NCBI GenBank assembly: GCA_016617785.1
Contig: JADILM010000002.1
Span: 2,232,001-2,296,000 of the forward strand
Reading direction: 5' to 3'
DNA length: 64,000 bases
From: Sporobolomyces roseus
Lineage: Eukaryota; Basidiomycota; Microbotryomycetes; Sporidiobolales; Sporidiobolaceae
Below, in pieces: positions 13,501-26,182 of the stretch. The translations under genes were made by a program, and so were the position numbers. Within the stretch, counting starts at the first letter, position 1; each line of letters opens with the position of its first letter. Below the pieces are notes generated by a model. That model searched no databases. It had not been told where the DNA came from and saw nothing but the letters and a program-made list of their open reading frames with translations.

Positions 13501-16500
13501 ATCGAGAGGTACGAGGGAAGAATCGATAGGCTGCATTGCATGACGACAAGGGAAAGTACAACAAAGAGGGTCTCAGCAAACTGAATCCAGCGTATTCTAG
13601 AGTAAAGCGAAATGGATTAGCGCGCACCTGAAGAGCGAAAAGATTGAATGGCACTTCCCGCGTTGTAGCCTGCTCCTTCTTGCTCGACATGATCGATCGA
13701 ACGAGAGCGTGTCTTTCCATTTGACGTAACGTGTACTCAACATTTGATGCGTCGAGCAAGTTGAAGGTTCTCAAAGCTCGAAGAGCAATTGAGTATTGCA
13801 CAGGTGAAAGAGTCGAGACGAGTTGTTGAGCGACTGCGGTCGGGAGAAGAGGTCGTTCAGTTGAAAGAGACAAGTTTGCGAGTCGAGCAATTGATGAAAG
13901 CGTTGGCTCGCGGTACTCGTCGGACGTGAAGCAATGAGTCGAGTCACTGATGGAGGTCGATTCTTCGTTTGATGAAGGTAAAATGGCGATCTCGATACCT
14001 CGATTTCGCATTGCTCTTGATAGTTCTCCGTTGCGAGGGTCGAGAGTCATGACAAGACGGAAATCTGGATGAGGTTTGATGATTTGGATCTCACCGTTGA
14101 CGGGACCTCGTTCAGCGAGTTGAAGTCTGCCACCTGTTTCAAAGAGAGAATTGAGTCGATCGAGGACGGAGGGACTGCAAGTGTTGGCATCTTCGATGAG
14201 AAGCCAATCTCCGTTCTTCATCGCTCGAACGAGAGGACCGTCGATCCATTCGAAACGAGCGGCGGAGGAAGTCGAAGCATCAGTCGTGATGGCTGATTCG
14301 ATACGAGCTTGAAGTTGTGCAAGTGCTGACGAGTCGATACCTGTCGAAATGTCGAGAGCGTGCTGAATGGTCGATCCGATTGAAGAAACGTCGAGACCGG
14401 ATTGGCCAGCTGCGAGGATAACTTGAAGTTCTTGAAGAGTGTGAGCGGCTTGATGCACTTCAGAAGTTGAAGAAGTCGCGAGTTGAGAGGAGGCGAAAGA
14501 GAGAAGGAGGGAGAGGGAATCGTCGAGGATGGTCGAGATTTCCCGCAATCGATCCGCTTGTTCGAAACTACCGAGGAGCTCGAGTGTGTCGACCTCGGCA
14601 TTCATTGAGAACTCCCGTAAGCGTCGACCAGCGAGCGCCGAAACTTGACGAACGAGTGAAGTTTTACCTCCAGCTCGAGGACCGGTGAGAATCGCTAACC
14701 AACCCATATCGAGACACTTGACGAGAGCTTCGAGTGGTTGGAACGATCTTTGAAGGAGGGATGGAGAAGTCGAAGGACGTCCACTAGCGATGGTCGAATC
14801 GGTGCGAGGGAGAAGGGAGTGACCGATCGAAGAGAAACGAGAAGTGAAGGAGGGGAAAGGTCGTTCGAGGGGATCGACCGATTCACCGAAAGCCTCGAGG
14901 AAGAGTTGCGCCACCTTCGTTCGATCGGAGAGGTTGCGGAACCTTTGAAGGTAGAGAAGTCCGAAGTACTCAATCGCTTCTCCTTTCCTTGCATCGAGAC
15001 CCGACGAAGATCGAACGAGGGTAAGCCATCGGAGGACGTCTCGAAGATTGAACTCCCAGGGTGACCCCTCCATTCCGAACGAGCGAGCCTCCATCGTCAG
15101 TTGGTGAACTCGAGAGTTGAAGGCGATCATGTTGCGAAGGATTTCGGAATCGATGTCGGGGAAGAGAGCGGCAGCGATAGCGTTCAAGTCGGTACTGTCG
15201 AGTTCCTCCATGTGAACGACACTGAAACGATCGAGGAAAGATCGAGGAAGACCTTTCCTTCCTCCTCCTTGACCGAGAGGATTTTGAGCGGCGAAGATTC
15301 GGAAATCGGGATGTCGAGAGAAGGTTCGATCGAGTTCAGGGATGTAAACTTGTCCACGATGGTCGAGACAAGAGTTGAGACCTTCGAGAACCGACTGAGA
15401 CGCCAAATTCATCTCGTCGAGTAGTACCCAATCTCCTTGTTGCATCGCTGCGAGGAAAGGTGCGTCCTTCCAAGCGAACTCTCCACTCTTGCCTCCTTCG
15501 ACTGGTAGATCGCTACCGAGTAGATCCATCAAATCGGTTTGATCCGAAAGATTGATCCGGACGAGGTGGTGACCAGTAGCAGCGCTGATTGCGGTGACGA
15601 GGGAGGTTTTACCGACACCAGGAGAACCTTCGAGCAAGACGGGTTTCGATAGTTGAAGAGCACGAAGGAGTCGCATAGCGTTGAGTCGAGTAGTAGGAGC
15701 GAGAAGAGTGTAGTCGACTTTGGCGGGAGGGAGTTCACCTTTCTTGACACCGAAAGGACCGATTGAGAAGATACCGTTTTGATCTTGCACGTCGAGCGGA
15801 AGGTTCTCGGGAGCCATGGTAGTAGGAACGAGAGTTTCGAGGTACCTCCAGCACGAAGTTCGAAGTTTCTCGAGTCCAGTCCTCGAGAGACTTGAGGTTG
15901 CAGGGAGAGCTCCGAGTCCATCGACGACCGTCATCAGAGCACCTTGACAGAAAGTATCGGCGACATCGAGGGTACTGCAGAAATACGCGGAAAGAGTCAG
16001 CTGGAAGATTCGAAATAAAGTAGAGAAAGAAAAGAGTAGCTAACCTGGATTTGGCAGAAACCGCATTTAAGAAGTCCACCCACCCCAAGATATCCCTCAA
16101 TCCGATCCCTAGACCCTCCGTCTGTCCAATCTCCAACGCGAACCATTTCGCGAATTCGATAATCTTCTGTCCGAGCGGTTCAAGTTGTTCGTTCCTCCAT
16201 CGCTTACCAACGATATGAAGGAGATCATCAACGTCGTCAACTGCTGGAACCCAGATCTCGGTGAACCGATTTCGTAAAGCGGGTGAGAGCTCCTTCTTTC
16301 CAAAGTCTCCTCCAGGATTCATCGTAGCGAGGATTTGGAAACCTGGTTCTCCGACGACTTGAATGTCAGAGAGATCTCGTCCTCCTTTCTCGGCGAGTAC
16401 TAGTGTCCGCGATGGTTCGAGGACAGAGTTGAGACGTTCGAGGACTGAATCGTCTGCGAGAGAGATTTCGTCGAGAAGGATGAGGTCGCCTCCGTGCATC

Positions 16501-19500
16501 GCTTGAACGAGGGGACCGTCGTGCCATTCGAAGAGAGCAGTAGTAGCACGCATTCGATCTGCGAGCTCCTTCGCTTTCCTTCGTATCCGTACGTCGATTT
16601 CGTCTCCACCCTTCGCCAATTCTTCAACCTCGGTAAGGACATCCTCGAAGTCCTTCTCCTCGTCGATCATTCGCTCCGCTTTCGAAGCCAACTCGGAAGC
16701 CTCCTTGGTGAGGGACGCTTGAATGGATGCTCGATTCCGTAATGGTCGTTGTCCTCCAAGAAGATCGGCAGTTTCGGTGTTTTGATGACAACCGACGATG
16801 TGAAGTTGACGACCAAGAGCGAGAGCGAGTGATTGACAGACCGACGTCTTGCCGGATCCAGTTTCTCCGACGAGAAGAACGGGTTCGTTGCGGTGGAGGG
16901 AGGCGGCAATGAGGAAATAGAGTCGTCGCATGGCGTTCGTCCAAACGAGATCAGCGTTCTGAGGCTGTAGAGCAAACGAAGGAGAGTCAGCTCGATGGAA
17001 GGAGAGAGAGAAGGAAGGAGAGAGAAGGGAGAACGTACAGGAACGGGTAAACCAATCTCAGGTAACCTTGCGAAATCGTACAATTTCTTCTCATCGATAG
17101 TGACTTTGAGGACCTCTTCCAACACTTCCTTCACCACTTGTTTGTCATCCGGTCTCCTCGCACGTTCGGCCAATAACATGTAACCATCTTCGGCGAGTTG
17201 TTGAATGTTCTCGACTGGACCTCGACCTCCCCATCGGAAGAGATCTCGGAGGGTGACGAAAGCTTGTTTCTGTTCGAAGACTCGACCTGCTTGACGACGA
17301 CGTTGAAGTTCGAGGAAGACGTTGACGGTTCGTTCGGCGTGAGAAGGGGCGATCCTACACCTCCGTTCGAGAATCGTCTTGAGTTCATCTTTCGGGACGT
17401 CGCCAAAGTGCATTTCGAGGAAACGATTTCGGAAAGCGCGAGAGAGAACCTTTCGACCACCGTAGAGACCTGGAGGATTTTGGGTAGCGAATAACATGAA
17501 ATGGGGATGTGGTCGAACAACTTCTCCAGTTTCGGGAATCAGGAGTTCTCGATTATCGTCGAGGAGTCGATTCAGCGCTTCGAGGACGTCGGTAGGGGCG
17601 AGATTGAGTTCGTCCAATACGATCCAGTCTCCTCTCCGTAAGGCTCGAACGAGGACTCCTTCTTGAAAGACGAGTTTCCCGGAATGAGGATCCGAAACGT
17701 AAGTTCCGACGTACTCTTGAATGTCCGTGTGCTCGTGATTGTTGATACGAACGAATCGGTGACCAGTACGTTTCGCGAGGTATTCGACTACACTCGTTTT
17801 ACCAGCCGAAGTCGGACCTTGAATGAGCACCGGAACTTTTCGAGTGAGAACTGCTCGAGCGAGATCGCAGACTTTCGCTTGAACCGACGGAGTGAGAATG
17901 TAGTCCTCCGGTGTTTCGGGTTCCTCCTCCCCAAGTGCGAGCCAGTAATGGTGAACTCGAATAGCGTCTTCGAGATCTGCTGGTTTCGCTGGTGCCTTCT
18001 CCATCATCGATCGAGGATTCTTCGCAGGTTGAACGATGTGCTTGTCGATGAGAACCTTGACGACCTCCTGAGATTTCGGGTCGAGGAGCATCGTGAACGC
18101 CATGACGAATCCTTCGTAGAGTGAACGTCGAAGACCGAAAGTAGGAGCGAATTCGGAAGCGAAGGAGAGAGCTCGAGCGAGGGTACGCATCGAGAAGTGA
18201 GGAGGGAGATTCTGACCATCGGCGAGTTGAGCGCGAAGGGCGAGAGATTTGACCGTAGAGTAAAGTTCAGCGATGTCGGCGATGACTTGTCGATCCGAAA
18301 CTGCGACTCTTCCGATGTAACCTTCGACGATCGTCCGTAACGCATCTCGATCTTCATCCGGTGGAGGAACCCAAAGTTCAGTGAATTTCGATCGAAGTCC
18401 AGCGGGAAGATCTCGTTTTCCGACATCGGTAGCTGGATTCATACATGCGAAGAGTCGGAAGTCGCGATGTCGAGGGATGGGTTCGAGATCACCTTGTTCG
18501 GTAAGGACGAGAGAAGAATCGGGAGCTTGAAGGAGAGTCGAAAGGGATTCGAGAGTTTCAGCCGAAGCGAGATTGACTTCGTCGAGTAAGACCCAGTCTC
18601 CAGATCGGATCGCTTTCGCGAGAGGACCTTCGACGAAAGAGAAGACGAATTTCGCTTTCCCTTTACCTCCTGTCGATCCAGGTTGAGCGTGTCGAGTGTC
18701 GAAGTCGGCGATGAGGGAGAGATATTGTTTCCAACGATGAATGAGGTTCGCCGTCGCTGCTTCCAACTTTCGCTTCTTCCTGGGTGCATCTCCGTTCTCT
18801 CCGGCTGATACAGCATCCATATCATCGAATCCACCTAATCGATCACTCGCCATCCTCGCCGCTTCCCTCCAAAGTCCGACCAGTCGAGGGTAACGCTTCT
18901 TCGCAAAGGCTTTCTTGACGGCAGTGACGAACTCGGCGTTTCGAGAAAGCGAGAAGGTTTGTCCAAAGAGATCGACGAAATGATTGACGAGTTCGGAAGC
19001 GGATCCTGAAAAGAAAGAAAAAGCGAAACAAATCCAAAATCAGTTCCGAAGATCGTTCGGACCGACAAGAGATGAGGAAAGAGAAACATACGTCTAGCTT
19101 CCTCAGCTTCATCGATTGGTCTGAATCCTCCAACCAAATCACCACTTTCCGTCTGATTACTCAAATTGATAGCCGTCAATCTTCTCCCCATCATTTCCGC
19201 CAAATATCCTACCGCAGCAGTCTTTCCAGTTCCCGTCTCACCCACCATCAATACCGGTTCCGCCAAACTCAAACACGCCGCCAACTTTTCGAGTACGATC
19301 AAAGAAGGTTTCGTCAGGGCGTAAGGTCGAGATGGTGTTTTCGACGAGGAAGTGGAAGCGACTGGTTGATAAGGTAAAGAGACTCGACCGATTTTGACGT
19401 TCTGAGTAGGAGTAGAAGTCGAAGGAATTCGTCCGGTAGAAGTATCGATATTCGGCATAACTAATTCTGGAACTCGTCTCCGTAGAGCCCACTCCATTCG

Positions 19501-22054
19501 TTCGTCGCTGAGTCCGAGTGAAGTTGCGAGAGTTCGAGAAATAAGAGAGTATCGATCGGATGAAGTCGGTTGAAGGGGAAGAGAAAGGGAACCGAGGAAA
19601 ACGTCGCGAGCTTCGATAAAGACTTCTTCTTGTAGAGTTGGATTCGAGGCGAGAGAAGGGAGGGAAAGGGAGGGAGGAAGTAACGCCGAAACTCTTCGAC
19701 ACCATCTACCAATCCCTCAAGAGTAATCAGAGTCAGCAACGAAAGATCAAAAGAGTCGAGTTGGGAGAGAAGGGAAGGGAAAGGGAAGGAGCGTACCTGA
19801 GAAGATCTCTAACCCCTACATCTCGTTTACTTCCCCCAACTTCTTTCGTCCCACTCTGTCTCGTATTCCCATCCCTAACCTTCTCCCAAGCCCCGACCAA
19901 ACATTCCCTCAATCCTACAATCCTCTCCAATGCCTCATACCTCCCTTTCACAATCTCTCCAACTTCGTCATTCGATAGGGGTTCCAAAACGACTTCTTGG
20001 AAAAAATGACTCGCAAAGAATGAAGCTTGAGGTGCGGTGACGACTCCTTCTTCTGAAAGCGAGATCGAGGAGATAGGTACCGATCTCGTTGCGAATAACA
20101 TGAATCCTTCTCTAGCTTTGATCCATTTCCCGTCCCCCAACCTTACTCCAACTCCACCATCTTGTTCCTCACTCCCCAAACCGCCTCTAGATAAACAAGA
20201 GGAATGCATTCGTTCAGCGACAATCTTGATGACGCTCAACAACTCTGGAGCGGCTTGATCGATATTCAACAAGAGGGTCCAACGTCCTTGTCGTAAAGCA
20301 CGAGTTAAGGGTCCTTCGATGAAAGTGAATTCACCTGCTCCTGAAGTAGAGGTCGAAGTTGAAGAAGAAGAAGAAGGAGCGGAAGAGAGAGATCCGAGGA
20401 GGGATTTCGAATCGAGCGAACGATCCGCTAGGTTGATGATTACTAGTCCACGTTTCTTTGCTGCTTCCGTCTTCTTTTGTGATGAGGATGAGGATGACGA
20501 GTTGGGCGAAGAGTGGACGAGGTTCCAGAGGTGATTGATGGAGGATTGTTTTCCGGATGAAGGGGAACCGGTTAAGAGAACGGGTTTGCGGGTCGGGAGG
20601 TGGGAAGCGAGGGTACGTAAGAGGGTAGAGTGGGAAGAGGTCGAAATGAATGGTTCGGGTTCTTGTGTGGTCGTCGTCGAGGACATGAGTGATTCGGTGG
20701 ATGAAACGGAGGCAACTGCTGTTGATTGAGAAGATGAAGAGATTGATGGAATGAGTCCTTCTCGAAATGCAACGACTCCTTCGATCACAACGACGAGTTT
20801 ACCGAGTTCTGAAGGTTGAATTCCTAAAGAGAGATCCTCCGAATCGAGATATTGAAGATCCTCCTTCCTGTTCTGGATCTCGTTTGATCTGACATCCTCG
20901 ACGAGAGGGAGGATCCAAGGATCGACTCCTCGTTGCCTAACCATGACTTCCAATCCACCTTCGATTAACCTCGCTCCTTCTTGTCCTCCAACAACCTCCT
21001 GATCCCAACTTCCAGGTGGTAACAAGTCTTCTTCTCCCTCATCCTGACCTAGTGCTGACGTGTACTCATCCTTGAGATCCGATGGGTATTGAGGCATAGG
21101 AGAAATCTCATCCACTTCGTTTCCTTCTCCTCTTTGCAAGACCCAACGTGATTTGAGGTCTTCCCCAGTCCCAGCATACAATCCTAACCAAGCACGAACG
21201 CACCTCCACGCGACGAGGCGGATTGCGCGAATAGAGTGAGTCTTCATGAGTAATTCGAGTTGGGATGGGAGAGGCCAGGAAGCGATTGAGGGGAGAGTCG
21301 GGAGGTGATGAAGGAGGGAGTGGAGAGTGAGTAAGGAGCGAGCGAGAGTCGAAGGGTCGGCATCAGAAGGAGGGAGGGGAGGTCCTCTTTGAAGTAAAGG
21401 GTGACGGCAGAGTAAACGCAAGAAACTGAAACAGAAAGAACCAATGACACTTTCGAGATCAGCAGACATTCGGGAGGGAAAAAGGAAAGGAGAGTATGAG
21501 AGTGAGAGAACGTACGGTAATGCTTCTTCGCGTAATAGAGGTAGAGCTTTGGTTAAAGCGAACCAAACTTTTTCTACTGCGTCTCCTTCTCCCTGAGCTT
21601 GTTCTACTCCTTGTTCACCACTTCTCCAGTTCCCTTGATCGTCCAGCCCGAGTAATTCAAACCAATTCCCTACGATCGCAGTTGCGAGTGGTCGGTAAAT
21701 AGAGAGGATTTCGATAGTGATTGAAGGAGAGAGTGACAGTCGACAAAGAGTGCTCAAGATGGCTCTTCTCACCGTGGGAGTGAGTTTCGCTGGTTGTACT
21801 GTGAAGGGGAGGTTGGTAGGGATTGCTGGAGAGGGTAGGATAGACAAGAGGAGTTGAAGATCGGAGAGTGGAATTAATCCGAGTAAAGTCGAATAAGAGA
21901 CGACATCTTGACGAATTAGAGACTTGTTGGGTGATTGACTAGTGGGAAGGAATCCAATACGTTCTAGGAAGAGTTGAGTAGAGTGTGAGAGGTCTAGAAG
22001 TAAAGGTTGTTGTTGAATTGTTTGAGAGGTCGACTCCTGGACATCCACGTCCAT
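4575..22054 (-). CDS. MDN1: Midasin (MDN1/REA1), dynein-like AAA+ ATPase of 60S ribosome assembly
   Basis: Midasin uses ATP to strip assembly factors (the Rsa4 and Ytm1 complexes) from pre-60S particles in the nucleolus and nucleus. About 21 exons give roughly 5,300-5,400 residues, slightly longer than the yeast protein. Six AAA units run from the N-terminus. Walker A motifs GETGTGKT (near 19.24 kb), GPTSAGKT (17.80), GETGSGKT (16.86), GSPGVGKT (15.61) and GPRAGGKT (14.67) follow a degenerate first unit, GSPSSGKQ (20.55). Walker B blocks such as LLDEVNLA, VLDELNLA and LLDEISLA are present. A long linker (about 13.5-7.9 kb) leads to a very acidic D/E-rich region (7.55-5.6 kb) and a C-terminal MIDAS/VWA domain with DDSKS near 5.4 kb. 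The protein ends in FPFEHFVVLR...LRQFFEAVSSDR. One 90-nt intron (21515-21426) keeps the frame open and is easy to miss. The first ATG is at 22054. Confidence 0.96.
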
Positions 22055-22232
22055 GACTGTTGAGTGAGTAGTTGAGTTGGGTTTTGCCTACAGTCTACTG
22101 AGTGAGAAGGAGGACTTTATTGGGTGAGAGGAGAGGAGAAGAAGAAGGCAAGGTTTTTCTTCACTCTCTCTTCTCGAGTGAGCTCGCTCTTGCCTCAACC
22201 CCCATCTTTCCATCTTTCGGCTTTAATCTACA
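22055..22232. promoter_or_regulatory. Divergent promoter between MDN1 and AIM41
   Basis: The 178 bp separate the ATG of MDN1 (minus) from the ATG of the AIM41-like gene (plus), so both promoters and 5' leaders must share it. It has pyrimidine-rich runs near 22150-22215. No TATA box is evident. Confidence 0.6.
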
Positions 22233-22817
22233 ATGCTAAAGAGAATACCAACATTGATCCTAGCCCAAAGATGCTACTCTACTTCACCTTCGACTACAGC
22301 TCATCCACTTCAAACTCAACTTAGATCTGCACTCAAATCCTCCATGCTAGCTAGAACTCAATCAAGGACTGGTGTAATAAAGTACAATACTCTCTCTCTC
22401 TCTCAACACTGTAGCGCTAGAGCTAACTCATTCGACAGATCTCTTCTCGCAGACCTTCAAACTGCTTCTCACACTGGAGGTTCCCCTCCCTCACCTTACA
22501 AGACTTTAGCACTCTCCATCTCTCGGCGATTGGACGCAGCACAAACATTCCGTTCTTCCTCGCCACCTCGAACAGATCTAGCAGATCAATACGAAGGAGA
22601 AGTTGAAATCTTGAAAGAGTTTGCACCGAAGAAACCTGAGGCTATGAGTAAAGAACAGTTGGAAAGCGTCGTGAGGGAAGTTATCGACATGTGTGAGTTG
22701 AAGAGAGTCGAGGGGAAGGATACGGGCAGAGTCATTAAATTAGTTAGGGAACGAGTTGGAGATAGGGCAGAGGGAAAAGATATTTCAGAAGCGGTGAAGC
22801 GATTCGGAGCGGCGTAA
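22233..22817 (+). CDS. AIM41: AIM41-like mitochondrial GatB/YqeY domain protein
   Basis: The reading frame starts MLKRIPTLILAQRCYSTSPS, a basic leader typical of mitochondrial import. The body matches the GatB/YqeY family: a first helix LRSALKSSMLARTQSR, the motif R-T-x-V-I-K-S-LLADL, and the C-terminal pattern MSKEQLESVVREVIDMCE, then GRVIKLVRERVGDRAEGK. The V-I-K-S-LLADL motif appears only if a 57-nt intron is removed (22382-22438, GTACAA to GACAG, with branch-like GCTAAC). That intron is a multiple of three and leaves the ORF open. The spliced product is about 175 residues. Yeast Aim41 is mitochondrial. The family resembles the tail of the GatB amidotransferase subunit, but its biochemical role is not settled. 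Confidence 0.85.
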   Translation: MLKRIPTLILAQRCYSTSPSTTAHPLQTQLRSALKSSMLARTQSRTGVIKYNTLSLSQHCSARANSFDRSLLADLQTASHTGGSPPSPYKTLALSISRRLDAAQTFRSSSPPRTDLADQYEGEVEILKEFAPKKPEAMSKEQLESVVREVIDMCELKRVEGKDTGRVIKLVRERVGDRAEGKDISEAVKRFGAA

Positions 22818-23430
22818 GATGGAGAATGCGAGGTCATTGAGGGCAGGTCATCCTGTATTTGTCTGTTTTTACTCGTCGCATTTCTTTTCGCAAACCATTC
22901 GCAAAATCACCTCATCACCTCATTCTACACGTCGACGCCGAGGCTTACGACGAATCGCCTTCAACTCGACGCAGATGTCGGCGAAGCGGAGCAATCGACT
23001 CTTCTAGCGCGGGCAGGTACCTCGAGGTCTCGAAGAAGCAAAACTACCGTTTCTTCTACGGAAGAGTCTCCTATCTTTCACTCTGCTCTTATTACTTTCC
23101 CTGGCGAGATTCGTCGATCTGTCCATATGCTCACTGATGTTGAACGTGCAAAAGAGCTTGCCCTTGCGAAGGAGAGAACGTTTAACCCTTTTTCGCAAGC
23201 GAAGTTTTGGGAAAAGCTCTCTCTTTCGTCCACAAGCTGCACTTCTTCGAAGCTCGAATCTACCTGAGTCAGCGAGCTCTCTGATTTCTAAGGATGATTG
23301 AACTCTTTAGAAGGTGCGCGAAGCGGACCGAGAAAATTCGGAGGCTTTTTCTCACCTTTTATCTCTCCCTCCACCCCTCGCGACTATATCTAATCTATAC
23401 TTAATCAATCAGAAGAGACTCTCCATCTGA
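22818..23430. other. Intergenic between AIM41-like gene and Zn2Cys6 gene 1
   Basis: 613 bp between two plus-strand genes. Short overlapping ORFs near 22819-23137 have no recognisable content. The stretch contains two TTTCGCAAA-like words (22885-22906) and a perfect CCG-N8-CGG palindrome (23328-23341, listed separately). I see no RNA gene. Confidence 0.5.
23328..23341. promoter_or_regulatory. CCG-N8-CGG palindrome upstream of a Zn2Cys6 gene
   Basis: CCGAGAAAATTCGG reads as an inverted CCG/CGG pair with an 8-bp spacer and extra dyad symmetry (CCGA/TCGG). Dimeric Zn2Cys6 factors commonly bind inverted CGG triplets with fixed spacing. It lies 90 bp before the ATG of the adjacent Zn2Cys6 gene, so autoregulation is possible but untested. 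Confidence 0.35.
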
Positions 23431-25832
23431 ATGCCCCCTATTCGAACTCAAACTGCTTATTCATCCTCCTCATCATCATCAACCAACACTTCCAATTGTA
23501 TCCCTTCCACTTCAACCGGTCGCAGGAGTGCTCCGGGAGCAAGAGGTCCAGCTCCGAGTTCTTGTGAGTGGTGTAGAAGGTTAAGGGCAAAGTGTGTTAG
23601 ACCTAGTGGGGGAAGAGGAGGCGAGGAGGATTGTTTAGCTTGTTTGAAGAAAGGTGAGTCTTTTGGAGAGTGCATTCTATTCACCGGAAGTTGGCTGATG
23701 AGATCTGAGGGTGTAGGTATCGAGTGTAAAGTACCTCAAGAGATCACTCGTTCGTTTCCAAACCCGTCCTCTCATTCGGCCGCAACGCACTGCTGAACTC
23801 TTGTGAATGAATTTCAGGACGAGCTCCTCCAGTACTCAAAGCAGAAGAAGGAATCGTTACGACTCAATTATCGATCGCGAGGGGAACGGGACTGTTTGAA
23901 CTCTACTTTGACGATTCGAGAGTTGGGGTCGAAACCAATTTCATCCCGCTTTGTTTCCATGATCCTTTGAAAACTCAAGCGAGGTTTGAAGCAGTGTATG
24001 TTTCGAGACTCTTACTCCCTCTCTAATGAGCTCCCAGCGCTGATGTCATTCGAGGAGGGACAGAGGGAGAAAGTTGGAAAGCTTAGAATTGCATGAACAA
24101 GTACGTCTCTTTCTTTCTCCTGTCTCAATTATATATCTTCTCGTCTTGACATGCATGGAATGTGATTAATAGCTTCGATGCAGGTTGATCTGGGCGGCAG
24201 CGGCGAAACGATGGCTCACTTCAGATCAAACGACGATTGAATCAGCTGCGAAATCGGTTCAACTCCTCAAGAGTGCACAAGATCTAGCAGACACTTCTGC
24301 AGTATGGCGAACACCAACTCTCGCGAATTATACGAGCCTGCTGCTGTTGTACTTCGTCACGGCGTTCGGAGACCTGGGAAACGAGGAATCACAATATTAC
24401 CTCATTTCGGCTTGCGCCCAGTTTCGTCAACTCTTCAGAACGCCCGAGTCGCTGTTCAATTTTGAGGGGAGAGCGGAATGGGCGGCTTGGAGTTCTGCGA
24501 TCGTCGACACGGGTAGAGCTCTCGATACTGGTACCGCTCCTTTCCTGTACGTCTCCCTCTCCATTCCCTCATCCTCGTTTCTCCTCACTGCTCTTCGTGA
24601 ATGATCGTTACTTCCGCCGATGTAGGTCCGCTCAAGATTTCTCCATCTTCTCACCAACAAATTCGACACCAGACTATCTCCCCGACCCTTCATTCCTCGC
24701 ATCCTTTCTCCCGAATCACGCACTACAACTCATCGACCAGCTCACTCACGCCGTCACGTTCTACCTTTATACCGGAAGAGAAGTCGCAACACATTTCGCA
24801 AAACCATACCCTGCGACCGTTCAAGAAGATTTCAAGACTTTACAAGCGGCATGGAATCGATTGGATACGTTAGCGAGTTGGATCGGGGATTGCGCAAAGC
24901 TGTTCTGGGCGGAGAACCTAGTTGAATCTTACGGATTGACGGCTCTTCGAGTGAGTCGATGGAAATCTCCTACAGCTTCTTCGCTCTGCACAGCTGAACC
25001 AAACTGGTCTCCCCCCTCCCCCTTGCAGTCTTCCCTGATCATCTCTTGGATGTCATCACTCTTGATCGAGTTCACCATTCTTCGATACCTCGATCGACGA
25101 CTCTCGAATCTCTCTGAAAGTCACGCCGATTTCCCAAACGATTCGACAAGTTCCGTCAACTTCTCTTCCCTCGCATCTCTTCAGTCAGTCGCCGATCTAC
25201 GATGTAAAAGAGCTCTTTGTGTCTTCTTACGACACACGCGGGTGAGTAAACCTTTCTCTCTCTTTTCCTGCTCCCCTCTGAGCTCACATTTCGATTCTCA
25301 ATGTAGAATCGAGATGGTGTTTACTTCCTCTCCGCCGCTTCAGGCTACCAATGCTCAGTAGACCGTCTGAATGGACTAGCGACATCACTGGCGAATGCTC
25401 AAGTCGAAAACTACGATCTCTTTCCTACCGGTGCTCCGGACAAGTTATCAAGCGTTACATTGTACGCATCCTCTCCGTCGAGTCTTTTCCCTACTGACGG
25501 TTTCCCCCTGCCTTACTTCCTCTTCTAGCTTCCTCAAGACTCTTGAGAATACTCAGCAGATTTATCAAACCGCTCGTTTGGGGAACTCGATCACTTCTCT
25601 CACTACGATCCGAGCGACGCTGGAAGGGGAGATTGGGTGCACGGGAGAAGCGGCTCTGGCTCTGTTCAGTACGTCGATACCGTACCCTTTCCGACTCTGA
25701 ATGATTTCACTGACTGATTCGCGATTCGTTTCTCTAGCTACTCCTCCTCCGAGTAGTGGATTCATCGCGGCTGTTGGACCTGGTTCAGTCATGACGCAAG
25801 CAGCGACCTTTGTTCATAAAGGAACGTTATAA
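23431..25832 (+). CDS. Zn2Cys6 transcription factor, gene 1
   Basis: The zinc cluster occupies residues 45-78 with the spacing C-x2-C-x6-C-x12-C-x2-C-x6-C (starting CEWCRRLRAKC). Its last Cys is brought in by the second exon (23717-23749) after the intron at 23654-23716. About ten short exons follow. I could phase the first five by hand; exon 2 ends at a GTTCGT donor. Downstream exons encode helical sequence rich in Trp and Leu (for example RLIWAAAAKRWL, LIISWMSSLLIEFTILRYLD) of the kind found in the middle region of fungal regulators. I could not identify a specific Fungal_trans signature. The gene ends with GGA ACG TTA TAA at 25832. Nuclear DNA binding is expected; the targets cannot be told from sequence. 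Confidence 0.8.
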
Positions 25833-26182
25833 TTACTCTTGTCGTCAATAACGAAAAGGAAAGAGGGGAAAGGGATCGCAGATTCGTTTGTGTTGTACAT
25901 GTTTTTAACAGACTCGCACTATCGCAACATCGCAAAGACACTCGTTATCTCTCTTGTTGGCTTCACTTGCACTTGTGCAACAAGGAGAGACACGAACAAA
26001 GCACTTCGTAATCGACAATCTCGCTCGTATGAGTTTCTCGCCTCTCTGCAGTCTCTCTCGCTTCAGCTGCAGCGAGACCAAGAGACAAATGTTTCAGACA
26101 GTATCGTGTTTCGTATACACCCTCGACTACCATCCCCCAACAATTCGACTCTTCTCTCGCCCTCTTTCTCGCTACTCCTTCC
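25833..26182. other. Convergent intergenic region
   Basis: 350 bp between the stop of Zn2Cys6 gene 1 (plus) and the stop of the four-helix membrane protein gene (minus). It presumably holds both 3' UTRs. Nothing else is seen. Confidence 0.5.
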
